A stretch of 64,000 bases of DNA from Candidula unifasciata (lineage: Eukaryota; Mollusca; Gastropoda; Stylommatophora; Geomitridae), in contig CAJHNH020000231.1 in the NCBI GenBank assembly GCA_905116865.2, positions 15,001 through 79,000 on the forward strand, given 5' to 3'. The notes beneath the pieces are model-generated. The model saw nothing but the letters and a program-made list of their open reading frames with translations. It was not told the DNA's origin and did not search any database. Within the stretch, counting starts at the first letter, position 1. Each line of letters opens with the position of its first letter. Both the position numbers and the translations under genes were made by a program. Positions 9,548-18,342 of this stretch are shown here, piece by piece.

Positions 9548-11623
9548 TGACAGTTACAAGGTAACCTAAAATCCGGATCAGGCTGGGGATTGTGCTTGAA
9601 GCAGGATAAATGGTAAGGCATCATGACCCTTTCCAGCCAGGTGGGATTTGTGCCATGTTCTGCCAACTGCCTGCCACCTTATAATCATGAATAAGTGCAA
9701 GGAAGGGTTTGTTTATTAATCATCCCTATCCTTAAATGTGACAAGATTACAAACATCAAGGTATTGGAAAGAGCAGATATCACAAAGTTTTCACAGGGCT
9801 GAGTGTCTTAAAGCTAAGTTGGCTGGGACACATTTGCAGAATGCAGGATGATAGGACATTTTCTATGGTGAATCACAGATAGGTAGAAAATGTTAAGGTC
9901 TGCCTTTACTTTGACTTATAGACATGTGCAAGCAGGATATGAATGATACAGGTAATGAGGGAGATTAATGGAAGCACGATACCACAGACCATGTTGCCTG
10001 AAGGGGGAGATCAGGAAGCCAATTATGATACAGCAGAAGATAATTGCAGTTACATTAGGAGCTGAGTATCTGAGAAGACAAACATCAACTCTCTGAGTCC
10101 CAGGGGATTTAGCATCAGAGGCCCAAGGAGCAGTCAAGAGAGATGTAAAATCAGCGAATCTTGCGTTCATTGGGCCTCTAGGCACAAACCTATGAATGTC
10201 TGGTGCGTTCCTTGGGACTCAAGGAGTTAAACACATGCGATGGCAACAGTGATCATGAAATTCCATGCTCAATTGTGGAAGACTTTTCTCAGTATGAGCT
10301 GCTTGTGCAAGTTACACTCACCTCTCACCAAATTGTTACTGTAGCTGAGTATGTAAACCAGTTACACTCACCTATCACCAAATTGTTACTGTAGCTGAGT
10401 ATGTAAACCAGTTTATTACTATATCGAGTGCACTAACCACACTGTTACTGTAGCTAAGTATGTAAACCAGTTTATTACTATAGTTGAGTGCACTAACCAC
10501 ACTGTTACTGTAGCTGAGTATGTAAACCAGTTTATTACTATAGTTGAATGCACTAACAAAATTGTTACTGTAGCTGAGTATGTAAACCAGTTTATTACTA
10601 TAGTTGAATGCACTAACCACACTGTTACTGTAGTTGAGTATGTAAACCAGTTTATTACTATAGTTGAATGCACTAACCACACTGTTACTGTAGTTGAGTA
10701 TGTAAACCAGTTTATTACTATAGTTGAATGCACTAACAAAATTGTTACTGTAGTTGAGTATGTAAACCAGTTTATTACTATAGTTGAATGCACTAACAAA
10801 ATGTGTAATATAGTTAAGTGCACTAATATAATTGTCACTACTGAGTGCACTAACAATTTTTTTTAAACTCTGGTTAGTGCACTAACAAAATTGTTGCTAT
10901 AGTTGAGTGCACTAACAAAATTGTTGCTATAGTTGAGTGCACTAATAATTTGCTACTATAGGAGTGCCTTACGATAACCAGTCTGTTACTATACTTAAGT
11001 GCAGTAACCAATTTTGTATTATTATTTTTATTTGAGTACTTTTCAGTAGAGTGTGCTAATGAATATGTTACTATAGTTGAGTGCACTAACCACACTGTTA
11101 CTCTAGTTAAGTATGCTAACCAGTTTGTTACTATATTTGTGTGCACTAACAAAAATGTTACTGTAGTTGAGTGCACTAATAAAATTGTTACTATATTTGA
11201 GTGCATAAGCAAAATTGTTACTATAGTTGAGTACATTAGCAATTTGATACTATAGGTGAGTGCACTAACCAGTTTATTACTACATTTGAGCACACTTACC
11301 AGTTTGTTACTATACTTGAGTGCAGTAACCAATTTTTTAAAACTATAATTTGGGTGCACTAACCAGTTTGTTACCATAGTTCATATAATTGGGTTTTTCT
11401 TGTATCCATCCATGTATACCCTTTTGATTTATAATTCCTTGATTAAAATGCAGTAATTTTTTACCTACAGAAAATCAGACGCATGTGTAATCCAACTCCA
11501 AAGTGGGGCCCAGCTCACAAAGTTCCACAGTTTGATTCTGCAGACATTGCCAGTGGAAAGGCAAGAATAGTGACCAACCCAGGATTCTCTGTCAACGGCC
11601 ACCCTTTTGAGACACCAATTTAG
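1..11623 (+). CDS. SLC6 family Na+/Cl- coupled transporter, 3' half (exons joined; partial at 5' end)
   Basis: Six exons join in one frame: 1-81, 2134-2262, 3827-3926, 6292-6401, 7341-7514 and 11471-11623 (747 nt, 248 residues plus TAG). The gene continues upstream of the window. The product is a plasma-membrane symporter of the neurotransmitter:sodium symporter family, which drives uptake of amino acids or amines with Na+ and Cl-. Seen: TM8 with RLP..PLW, LFFFMLITLG and FALLETVMTAIQD; TM9 ending CTEGG; TM10 with LLDTYAASW; the DAFMRDIEMMIG loop; TM11; TM12 with YPVVAELCGW; then a soluble tail ending ETPI. The TM8 sequence GMGS, with Gly where monoamine carriers have Asp, recalls glycine transporter 1 (SLC6A9), so a glycine or related amino-acid carrier is my best guess. 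Family certain, substrate not. All introns carry repeats. Confidence 0.95.
130..358 (+). mobile_element. LINE 3'-end relic in SLC6 intron
   Basis: The stretch around 285-358 matches the tail of the RT-encoding LINE at 49846-51268: a 'ggcttggcattagttggttg' type segment, then 'ttctgttgaggga', then a GAA-rich end. No coding remains. The limit on the left is uncertain. Confidence 0.5.
457..1341. repeat. 22-bp minisatellite, about 40 copies
   Basis: Unit close to gagctggggtagcgcggtgt plus ta. Copies differ by point changes in the 'gcgcgg' part, plus a few indels (for example around 1010). It lies in the first intron seen of the SLC6 gene. G-rich on the + strand. Confidence 0.95.
1390..1680 (+). 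mobile_element. Dispersed repeat family D copy
   Basis: About 250 bp shared with copies at 2820-3055, 24105-24285, 44035-44305 and 45790-46025 and, reversed, at 40185-40325 and 44490-44645. Common blocks are 'gtgcatctgcct', 'aaccaacagtctgc', 'gatctgtaaaatggatgtgc' and 'aaccagaactttctg', followed by a GAAGAA tail. Probably a SINE or the 3' end of a LINE. Confidence 0.7.
2134..2262 (+). CDS. SLC6 exon (end of TM8, TM9)
   Basis: 43 codons, phase 0 at both ends. Acceptor TTCCTAG, donor GAG|GTGAGT. Encodes FALLETVMTAIQDTYPPL, then a basic RQKK stretch and TM9, ending VVCTE. The join to the next exon gives the family's CTEGG motif. Confidence 0.95.
2416..2667 (-). mobile_element. tRNA-derived SINE, family A, with 16-bp target duplication
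   Basis: Read on the - strand it has a tRNA-like head at 2640-2667 (A-box-like 'tggcttaggcg') and a body shared with the copies at 15526, 23221, 36124, 36409, 44690 and 46345 ('ggtcgacccagcc', 'gtgatgttgaccacatcac', 'cgattggtctgtaaa'). Identical 16-bp direct repeats (gcaatggcaaactatt) flank it at 2400-2415 and 2668-2683, so the element and its insertion are well defined. Confidence 0.9.
2820..3055 (+). mobile_element. Family D copy in SLC6 intron
   Basis: Carries the same blocks as the 1390 copy ('gtgctttgcctgag', 'accagcagtctgc', 'agcaaccagaattttctg'). It runs directly into a LINE tail at 3056. Confidence 0.65.
3056..3420 (+). mobile_element. RT-LINE 3' end, rearranged
   Basis: Matches the end of the LINE at 49846-51268: 'tattggataggacat.tgttgagaaaacc', 'aaaaaacacatggag', 'ggcatgagctggtt'. 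An unrelated segment of about 90 bp at roughly 3140-3230 interrupts it. Ends at a G run. Confidence 0.75.
3422..3454. repeat. 33-nt poly-G run
   Basis: Unbroken G on the + strand, next to a GAAGAAGAAG tail. Length may be unreliable in the assembly. Confidence 0.9.
3464..3826 (+). repeat. Tandem duplication of the intron 3' end, giving two splice acceptors
   Basis: The segments 3464-3640 and 3646-3826 are near copies (offset about 182-186 nt). Both run from 'taagac.taatgtttgatag' through 'gattggctgtttaaactat' to a TTTTCAG acceptor. The second copy serves the TM10 exon. The first (AG at 3639-3640) would open with ATG AAG AAA and meet an in-frame TAA after six codons. Confidence 0.9.
3827..3926 (+). 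CDS. SLC6 exon (TM10)
   Basis: 100 nt, ending in phase 1. Acceptor TTTTTCAG, donor G|GTAGGT. Encodes GGMYILQLLDTYAASW and a hydrophobic run ending WLYG, which is TM10. A near copy of this acceptor lies at 3631-3640 (see the duplicated segment). Confidence 0.95.
4033..4375 (+). mobile_element. LINE 3' fragment encoding an RNase H-like C-terminus
   Basis: An open stretch encodes GYSGVCGNEQVDRLA, which fits the H-S-G-V-x-G-N-E-x-A-D-x-L-A motif of retrotransposon ribonuclease H, although the His is Tyr here. It ends WEYPKCCDVNS*. Copies of its end recur at 37040-37235 and 52905-53065 and, reversed, at 13145-13370, 43880-43990 and 45200-45340. 5'-truncated and inactive. Confidence 0.8.
4597..4812 (-). 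mobile_element. tRNA-derived SINE, family C
   Basis: The - strand has the tRNA-like head near 4812 with B box 'gggttcgatcc'. The body matches the copies at 15012 and 26510 ('gtatcctttacagg', 'gtggtttttctaggcaaat'). Confidence 0.85.
4813..5997. other. Intronic stretch, largely unassigned
   Basis: Contains a short LINE-tail match near 5470-5575 ('aaaagatgctggacaacttgacatcatggcatgg' type, ending in GAAGAAG) and a short GT run near 5605. I see no exon. Confidence 0.5.
5998..6238. repeat. GAA/GGA triplet tract in SLC6 intron
   Basis: (GAA)n, a 60-bp interruption, then about 170 bp of mixed GAA and GGA triplets, all purine on the + strand. It probably started as the GAA tail of a LINE or SINE. 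Confidence 0.95.
6292..6401 (+). CDS. SLC6 exon (extracellular/intracellular loop and TM11)
   Basis: 110 nt, completes the split Gly codon. Acceptor CCCTGCAG, donor CTG|GTAAGT. Encodes ADAFMRDIEMMIGQKSRAW and the aromatic TM11 start FFTFFWKFMTP. A 240-bp GAA/GGA tract ends 53 nt before this exon. Confidence 0.95.
6402..7340. other. SLC6 intron without recognised element
   Basis: No exon, SINE or repeat that I can name. The short GT-AG intron is otherwise ordinary. Confidence 0.5.
7341..7514 (+). CDS. SLC6 exon (TM11 end, TM12)
   Basis: 58 codons, phase 0 at both ends. Acceptor TTTTCTCCAG, donor GAG|GTATGT. Encodes FLLFFNWIDYKRM, YPVVAELCGWFMAFIP (TM12) and the start of the cytoplasmic tail (SPKEKTFRE). 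The intron after it opens with poly-C runs about 17 nt behind the donor. Confidence 0.95.
7532..7574. repeat. Poly-C runs just after a splice donor
   Basis: A 10-nt C run and a run of about 25 C, separated by 'agctaga', begin 17 nt after the GTATGT donor at 7515. Confidence 0.9.
7575..8178. other. Intronic stretch with faint LINE remains
   Basis: Around 7850-7990 'gtagaccaaggacaagattgaaagatagc' reads like a LINE C-terminal RPRTRLKD segment, but it is too decayed to place. The rest is unassigned. Confidence 0.35.
8179..8403 (+). mobile_element. tRNA-derived SINE, family B, with 13-bp target duplication
   Basis: A box 'tggctgaatgg' and B box 'gggttcaaatcc' sit 40 nt apart, as in a tRNA. The body 'aaggctggggatt', 'aaatcctcacctgcac', 'agccatgcggccgt' is shared with the copies at 29100 and 47081. 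Flanked by identical aatatacttcata at 8166-8178 and 8404-8416. Confidence 0.92.
9065..9209 (-). mobile_element. TTAA-flanked MITE, family M, copy 1
   Basis: TTAA at 9065-9068 and 9206-9209. Terminal inverted repeats of the type ctctttcagtccc...gggactgaaagag. Internal 'gcctctaatgctaaacc' is the reverse of the family's 'tttagcatcagaggc'. TTAA targets suggest a piggyBac-type source. Confidence 0.85.
9459..9547. repeat. Poly-C tract
   Basis: About 89 nt, nearly all C, broken by a few A and T. In the SLC6 intron. Confidence 0.9.
9745..9905 (+). mobile_element. LINE C-terminal relic
   Basis: Translates in pieces to ITNIKVLERADITKF and LKLSWLGHICRMQDDR, the ..VLERA..L.WLGHI.RM.D.R pattern found near the end of many non-LTR retrotransposon polyproteins. 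Short and truncated. Confidence 0.65.
10085..10230 (+). mobile_element. TTAA MITE, family M, copy 2
   Basis: Inverted ends 'ctctctgagtccc' and 'gggactcaaggag', left target decayed to TCAA (10085-10088), right target TTAA (10227-10230). The flanks match an element-free locus at 29827-29908. Confidence 0.88.
10311..11383. repeat. Minisatellite with 30-bp subunits, mostly as 60-bp dimers
   Basis: The dimer pairs 'actgttactgtagctgagta..' with 'accagtttattactatagttg..'. The dimer phase is regular to about 10800 and then decays into single 30-mers. Lies in the last SLC6 intron and ends about 90 nt before the last exon. Confidence 0.92.
11471..11623 (+). CDS. SLC6 last coding exon (cytoplasmic tail and stop)
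   Basis: 50 codons plus TAG. Acceptor TTTTTTACCTACAG. Encodes a polar tail starting KIRRMCNPTPKWGPAH and ending GHPFETPI. A basic patch followed by P-W-GP is common in SLC6 tails. The last four residues fit a class I PDZ ligand. Confidence 0.93.
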   Translation, partial: KIRRMCNPTPKWGPAHKVPQFDSADIASGKARIVTNPGFSVNGHPFETPI

Positions 11624-11760
11624 CTTTAAACATCCTGGTTTCTCGATTAACACCTAACCAACCCTTATGGGACATAAATCAAGCCAGAGGTTTCTTTTGT
11701 CAGTGACAGCTTCTTCAATGACTGGCTAAATTCAAGATTTTTTGTCGGCGGCATCCCTTT

Positions 11761-11905
11761 GAACTCTTTCAGTCCCAGAGGGTTTAGCATCAGAGGCCCT
11801 AGGGATAGTGAAAAGAGACATGAAATCAGTGTATCATGCGTTCATTGGGCTTCTTGGTAGGAACCAATGAACACAAGATGTGTTCATTGGGACTGAAAGA
11901 GTTAA
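11761..11905 (+). mobile_element. TTAA MITE, family M, copy 3, in the likely SLC6 3' UTR
   Basis: Ends gaactctttcagtccca and tgggactgaaagagttaa are near-perfect inverted repeats. Begins 137 nt after the SLC6 stop and before the first AATAAA. Confidence 0.9.
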
Positions 11906-11997
11906 TACACAAATGTAGCTAGTGGTCACATTATTTGAAAAATCAAATGCTAGGTGTAAGAACCTCAGACTCATGAGACAGGAAAGAAATATAAAAT

Positions 11998-12003
11998 AAT
12001 AAA
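11998..12003 (+). other. Candidate poly(A) signal of the SLC6 transcript
   Basis: First AATAAA noticed downstream of the stop (375 nt after it). No transcript data; a later site is possible. Confidence 0.4.
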
Positions 12004-13140
12004 GAGAAGAACAGATATTGTCATATCCAGTTTAACAAACAAATTATTTAGTTAGATCATCCTTACTGCACATGAACCATTTAGTCCATTTTTGTTTGAA
12101 TGCTTTCCTCAGTAATTTCTTCTGTGTGCAGTAGCTGATGTCACCTCTTCTTTGGCTTCCTTACAGTGCACTTGTCTGGCCTTACCTCTTTTATGTTGTT
12201 GTTGTTTTTATTGTTGCAGTCTGATGATGGCTGCAGACTTACAACCATCACTTGATTCTGGCAGATGTCTTACTTCTCATAGACATTCAGTTTATCAGAG
12301 AACCAAGAAAACAGCCCGGCTCATTGCTTCTTATCCCTCAGTAGAAGCCTTATCTGTTTGCTCATTTCCTTTTACACCTGCATGTCCTGGGACAAAATTG
12401 AAACTGTCTTTGTCAGCCTTGACCACATCTAAGACTCAAACTACAGGAGACTCAGTACATCTCTCTTTTCCTGAACATTCTCATTGAGTAACAAACAGAA
12501 GCTCGTATAAGCTGTATATGCTTGTATATGTTTTTGTTTTCAAAGCTATTATGTTATTTCTTGAGATATAGAGATTTTTATGTATTCATTCTTTTTAGGG
12601 TTTTATAGAAACGTTAGCTCAGAATAGATATATAAAAGTCTGTAATGAGAAAATTTAGTTCTACACAAGCGGTTGTGATTAATTTTATCAACAAACATAT
12701 AAATTAGGTATGAACCAAACAGCTCTCTTAAAGTGTCTTTGTGCTGAACAGACTCCAGAACAAATCTTACAAGATCTTGGTGGAGCAACATATGGCCACA
12801 CCCAGTAGACCTGACAACCAAGCTTTGGGGAAACATAGGAGACCTTGAGATGACATCACAGTTTATGGCCCACAGTGGATTTTGCCTATGATCAAAGATT
12901 GCAGAATGGGCTGCATCATTGCAAGAGATTAAGAATCAAAGATGGAAACTATGGTGATCTCTGAGGACAAAGAAATACCACAAGTAAATGGCTCAGTTCT
13001 CAGACAGGTGAATCTGTATCTTAAAACAGTCATATCAATATATGTATACTGCCTTGTATTAGAGATTAGAACAAGAATTTCCATGGCAGAAGTAGCCTTT
13101 TGCAAGACTGGAACTAAATTTCACCAGTGAAATAATGCTT
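12004..13140. other. No gene recognised
   Basis: May be the rest of the SLC6 3' UTR. A cysteine-rich open frame at 12152-12487 shows no family pattern and is not called. Confidence 0.4.
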
Positions 13141-13144
13141 TTTG

Positions 13145-13370
13145 AGTTTTGAGCTGAGGACTAACATCACAACACTCAGGACTTTCCCAAAAGCAATCTG
13201 TCCTCATCTTCAGCAGCCAGCAAAGAGCTCAACTTCCAATGGGGCCAGTAGCAGTTTGATTATATGTCTGTCTTGCCTTGTCTTGGAGTGTAGACCAGAT
13301 CCCCTGGTCACTCCTAGCTGGACCTCTCCTGACCAAAATGATTTAATAGGCAAGAAAAAGTGTGAAAAGC
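13145..13370 (-). mobile_element. RNase H LINE 3' end, reversed
   Basis: The - strand matches the 3' end of the element at 4033-4375: 'ttggaagttgagctctttgctggctgctgaagatgagg', then 'gtgttgtgatgtta'. Non-coding now. Confidence 0.7.
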
Positions 13371-13595
13371 CTCTGTTGTTGTATACACATGAGATAGGGG
13401 TGATAAATGGACAAGCTGGGAGATACATGGTGATAGAGAAGGGATTTTTTTCTGAAAGAGTGCTGAGGGTACAGATGACAAACCGAGAGATGGGTGGGGG
13501 TGGTAAAAAATGGCAGTTTTTGGTGATGGTAAAAGAAAAAAAAAACTTTAGGATCTGGTGGTGACTGATGAGTTTGCTAAGTAGAAGAAAGGGCA

Positions 13596-13802
13596 TACTG
13601 TATTTTTCCATGTATATGATGCCCATTTTATTAGATGTCCCCATGTATTGTTGCCCCCATATATAAGATGGCCCCAATTATTTTAGCATAAAATTAAGAA
13701 TTAACTATTTTAATCACATTCCGTTTATAAGACAACCCCAATTTTAAACTTAAAAAAAAAATTTGGGAAAACACGTCGTCTTAGACATGGGAAAATATTG
13801 TA
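13596..13802. mobile_element. Second MITE type with TATAAGA-like internal motifs
   Basis: Imperfect inverted ends (tactgtatttttccatgta and the reverse of catgggaaaatattgta). Inside, 'tatatgatgcc', 'ttagatgtcccc', 'tataagatggcccc' and 'tataagacaacccc' recur. DNA-transposon MITEs of this build are widespread; superfamily not assigned. Confidence 0.6.
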
Positions 13803-14045
13803 AGTGCCCCGCTGGCTGCTTGGTCACATGACATGAGCAGCATGGGAGTACAGCCTCTGTTCTGAGACTTAGGGATAATATGAGATGGCTAGTCATGACC
13901 ACATGTGCTCATCGACATGGCGTGTGATGGGGATAATTTTTGTCAGTGGGCCAGAACTTGGTTCCGCTTAGGAGAAGATGGAGGAATCATATCACGGCCA
14001 GCATATGGAGCTGCCCTCACTACAGGAGGCATCTCTCCAGACTTA

Positions 14046-14880
14046 TTTGATGCACATTTTGAAGATAAATATATATATTAAAAAATAGCTAGATTGTGAT
14101 TTTTAGTCATAGCTAAATGTAGCTAGAACATGATTTATCTCATCTTTAATCATATCAAGAAATAACTAGATTGTAATTTGGGTTTAGTCATAGCTAGATG
14201 TAGCTAGAATATGATTTATCTCATATTTAATAATATCAAGAAACAGCTAGTGTGATTCGTGTTTGATCATCACTAGATGTAGCTAGAACATGATTTATCT
14301 CACATTTAATCATATCAAGAAATAGTCTGATTTTGTTTAGTCATAGCTAGAACTTAATCTCATATTTGATCATGTCAAGAAATAGTATGATTTTGTTTAG
14401 TCATAGCTAGATGTAGCTAGAACTTAATTTATCTCATATTTGATCATTTAAAAAATAGCTTGATTTTGATTTGTGTCTAGTCATAGCTAGATGTAGCTAG
14501 AACATGATTTATCCCATATTTAGTTATATCAAGAAATAAGTGGAATGTGATTTGATTTTAGTCATAGCTAGATGTAGCTAGAACATGATTTATCCCATAT
14601 TTAGTCATATCAAGAAATAGCTAGAGTGTGATTCGTGTTTAGTCATAGCTAGATGTGGCTAGAACATGATTTATCTCATATTTAATCATGCAAAGATAGA
14701 GTGTAATTTGTGTTTGGTCTAAGCTAGGTGTAGCTAGAGCTTGATTTATCTCATATCTTTATGTTTATTTTTTTTATTTTTTCTCATATCTCATTTTCAT
14801 ATATCTTTGTGATCAAGATATAGCTGAAGTGCGATTTGTGTTAAGTTATAGCTAGGTGTAGTGAGAACATGATTCATTGG
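14046..14880. repeat. About 80-bp AT-rich tandem repeat, about 10 diverged copies
   Basis: Unit includes 'catagctagatgtagctag', 'aacatgatttatctcata' and 'atcaagaaatagctag'. Spacing between 'agctagaac' marks is 79-81 bp, with partial copies. More diverged than the other arrays. Confidence 0.9.
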
Positions 14881-15011
14881 ACATGGTTACATGGATAAAT
14901 TGCTTTATATATTTTGTTTTAATTGCATAATATAACCACTTCAGTAAAATGTATGGCTCTTTCTCTCATATGTATTGGAATATTTGCCTTATTTATGTTA
15001 CATGTGTAAAA

Positions 15012-15200
15012 GTTAGTTGCATATCTTTTACATGACGTTGCAGAACTATCCCCAACATTTTTTTGGCTGTTGTGGTTTTTCCAGACAAATTTTATATTAA
15101 GTGGTTTAGCTTCTGAACTGTCATTTTGCGGTACCACTGTCAAAATCAACACAAGACAAATTTTCAGCAACAGAGATCGAACCCTGCACTACAGCACTGT
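15012..15200 (-). mobile_element. tRNA-derived SINE, family C, decayed copy
   Basis: Same order of blocks as 26510-26742 ('gttagttgcatatctttta', 'gtggtttttccagacaaat', 'gagatcgaacc' B box in reverse), with many changes. Confidence 0.75.
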
Positions 15201-15525
15201 ACATGTATACAGTTGATTATTCCCCACACACACATTTGTGACTCATTCAGTCTTTTAGAACACACTGTTCCGAGGAGGAAAAGGTGGGGGGGGGGAGGGT
15301 TGGGCCTCACTGCACCCTAGAAGCATGTTGTCAAATAGCCACTAATGAGGAGTTTGTTTAAATCAGTTGTGTCGAGCTGAAAGATGCAGATAACATAACC
15401 TAGATAGATGTAAACAACACAACCTGACTGCCCTCCTCTTAAAAGCGAACACAAGCAAAAGACAAGGAATACACAGAATATTAGAATTAAATCAATATTA
15501 GACAGGTTGTTTTTTTTCTTTTTGT

Positions 15526-15790
15526 CACTGAGCTAGATGCTCATCTGTGGATCCGAAGGTCCTGGGTTTGGGTACTCATGGAACCAGACTTTTTTCAAAA
15601 ATGACCTTGGCTCCCAGGTCGACCCAGCCTTGAGTGGGTACCAAGTGCATCCTGGGAAGTAAAGGCGGCCGGCGTGATGTTGACCACATCACCCACCAAG
15701 TGCCGATTGGTCTGTAAAATATAGGTCTAGCCCTATATGCCCAATACACGAAGCTGTGGAAAGGGTCCTTTACTTTATTCTTTAATGGTT
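15526..15790 (+). mobile_element. tRNA-derived SINE, family A (+ orientation)
   Basis: tRNA-like head 'gagctagatgctcatctg' with B box 'gggtttgggtactc', then 'aatgaccttggctcccaggtc', 'aaaggcggccggcgtgatg' and 'tataggtctagccctatat'. Gives the family in its forward orientation. Confidence 0.85.
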
Positions 15791-16670
15791 TAAAAAAAAA
15801 AAAACTTTCAAGAAACAAACAAATCTGAATAATTTTTAATGCTGTGTCTTGTTTTTTATTATTTGACATGTTTTACAAAGAGCTGAATCTCTTGATTTTA
15901 TTTAGTTGTGGGGAACGAAGCGTATTTTTTAAAATAGTTTTCATGAAGGTTTTTAGTTTCTAAAGAGAGATTGATCTTGTCATGTATTTAAATTTAGTTT
16001 TGAAATTAAAAAAAAACTTTGTGCTTGAAATATTTATCTTCCAGCATGTATAAGTTGATTTTATTTTGCTGTGAGGAAAACAGCCAGTTGTTGATGATTA
16101 ATTCAGTCCATGAAGAGGAATCTCCTGATTAACCGTTAATTCAGTTTTGATGTTGTATAAAATATATTTGAAATATTCTTATACAGGAGTGCATTATATT
16201 TTATTGTATTTTATTTTATTGTGTGGAATAAAACTAATTGTTGATTTGTTGAGCTCATTAAGAGATCATTCGCTAGACATATTTCAAATTCATTTGTTAA
16301 ATCTAGTTGCTTGTCCTGTGTTCATTTTGCATTGGGGCATATGTTTATAGCTGACTTAGGGATATATTTATATACACACATAAAATATGCTTTGCCAATA
16401 GGCATGGGCTGTCTTGTTTTGCCAGCTCACATGATTACCAGAAGTATAGATCAGGTTAGTGTTCTTGTCATCGATATGGCTGAGCCATCCTAGTATTTAT
16501 CTCTTTGCCTTTCCTTGATCTCGTTCGACCAGTCTTGCTGGTGTTAACCAAATGTTTTTCACTCCATTCCTTCTGATTATTTGCCCTCCCCCCCTCCCCC
16601 CAAAGTAATAATAATAAAACATACACTGACTGTCTGTATCAGATTTGTTTTTAAACCTATTGCTCCCAGC
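15791..16670. other. AT-rich stretch, nothing recognised
   Basis: Only short A/T runs. A C-rich patch lies near 16582-16602. Confidence 0.5.
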
Positions 16671-16684
16671 CTCAACTCTTTCAG

Positions 16685-17745
16685 CCCCAAACAACACGTG
16701 ATGTGTGACTGACTATTCCCCCACATGTCCCAAACAACACGTGATGTGTGATTGACTATTCCCCGCATGTCCCAAACAACACGTGATGTGTGACTGACTA
16801 TTCCCCGCATGTCCCAAACAACACGTGATGTGTGACTGACTATTCCCCCACATGTCCCAAACAACACGTGATGTGTGATTGACTATTCCCCACATGTCCC
16901 AAACAACACGTGATGTGTGACTGACTATTCCCCCACATGTCCCAAACAACATGTGATGTGTGACTGACTATTCCCCCACATGTCCCAAACAACACGTGAT
17001 GTGTGACTGACTATTCCCCGCATGTCCCAAACAACACGTGATGTGTGACTGACTTCCCCACATGTCCCAAACAACACGTGATGTGTGACTGACTATTCCC
17101 CGCATGCCCCAAACAACACGTGATGTGTGACTGACTATTCCCCCACATGTCTCAAACAACACGTGATGTGTGACTGACTATTCCCCCACATGTCCCAAAC
17201 AACACGTGATGTGTGACTGACTATCCCCCACATGTCCCAAACAACACGTGATGTGTGACTGACTATTCCCCACATGTCCCAAACAACACGTGATGTGTGA
17301 CTGACTATTCCCCACATGTCTCAAACAACACGTGATGTGTGACTGACTATTCCCCACATGTCCCAAACAACACGTGATGTGTGACTGACTATTCCCCACA
17401 TGTCTCAAACAACACGTGATGTGTGACTGACTATTCCCCCACATGTCCCAAACAACATGTGATGTGTGACTGACTATTCCCCACATGTCCCAAACAACAC
17501 GTGATGTGTGACTGACTATTCCCCACATGTCCCAAACAACACGTGATGTGACTGACTATTCCCCACATGTCCCAAACAACACGTGATGTGTGACTGACTA
17601 TTCCCCACATGTCCCAAACAACACGTGATGTGTGACTGACTATTCCCCCACATGTCCCAAACAACACGTGATGTGTGACTGACTATTCCCCACATGTCCC
17701 AAACAACACATGATGTGTGACTGACTATTCCCCAGTCTCAAAGAA
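16685..17745. repeat. 42-43-bp satellite, about 25 copies
   Basis: Unit 'aaacaacacgtgatgtgtga' + 'ctgactattccccacatgtc' + 'cc'. Copies are very alike; differences are mainly one C more or less in the C run. Left border 'ctcccagcctcaactctttcagccc', right border 'catcaagtgtcttcttatat'. Confidence 0.95.
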
Positions 17746-17950
17746 CACATCAAGTGTCTTCTTATATTTTAAATTTAGTAAGTGTATACTAAATAAATCT
17801 GTCAACCACAGACGCATCTTGAATTAATTTTTCATAACTGCAGTACAGCAAAGGGTTCAAATTTTCATGGCAATATTTAAATAAAAATAATAATAAAAAC
17901 ACACGACTCTAAATGTAATTTATTTTTATTTTTTTTAATTTTTTAATCTA

Positions 17951-18052
17951 TGGCTCCCAGCCTTAAATCGTTCAGCCCGAAACAATGTGTGATGTGTGAC
18001 TGGCTATTCCTCACATGTCTCAAACATTATATCAAGTGTCTTCTTATATACT
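17951..18052 (+). repeat. Single-copy relative of the 42-bp satellite with both borders
   Basis: Has the same left border ('ctcccagccttaaatcgttcagccc'), one copy of the unit ('aaacaatgtgtgatgtgtga' onward) and the same right border ('atcaagtgtcttcttatat'). Confidence 0.88.
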
Positions 18053-18342
18053 GAAGCACATTAAAGAACACACCACTACAATATATACTGTTGCCGAGAA
18101 GATGGTGGGAAAAAGTGTGGGAGTGGATTTTCTCTGTGTTTGTCATGCGGTAGATAGCGAATGGCTGCTGAAACTGAAAGTACAGGATTCAGCCCACGGG
18201 TTTGTGTACGGTCTACATGAAAACTACAAAAGTTACATGTGCAACACGATTTCCAACAGCTGTGACCCTGAGAATGTGTAGGTGTTGTGGCAGTATAGTC
18301 GGTATAAAAAAGCTGTTGTGACAAAATACCCAGCATTGCAAT

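Noticed and set aside
12152..12487. 111-codon Cys-rich frame, possible secreted peptide
   Set aside because: The hydrophobic Cys-rich start could look like a signal peptide, but there is no regular cysteine spacing, no splice evidence, and it lies in probable 3' UTR.
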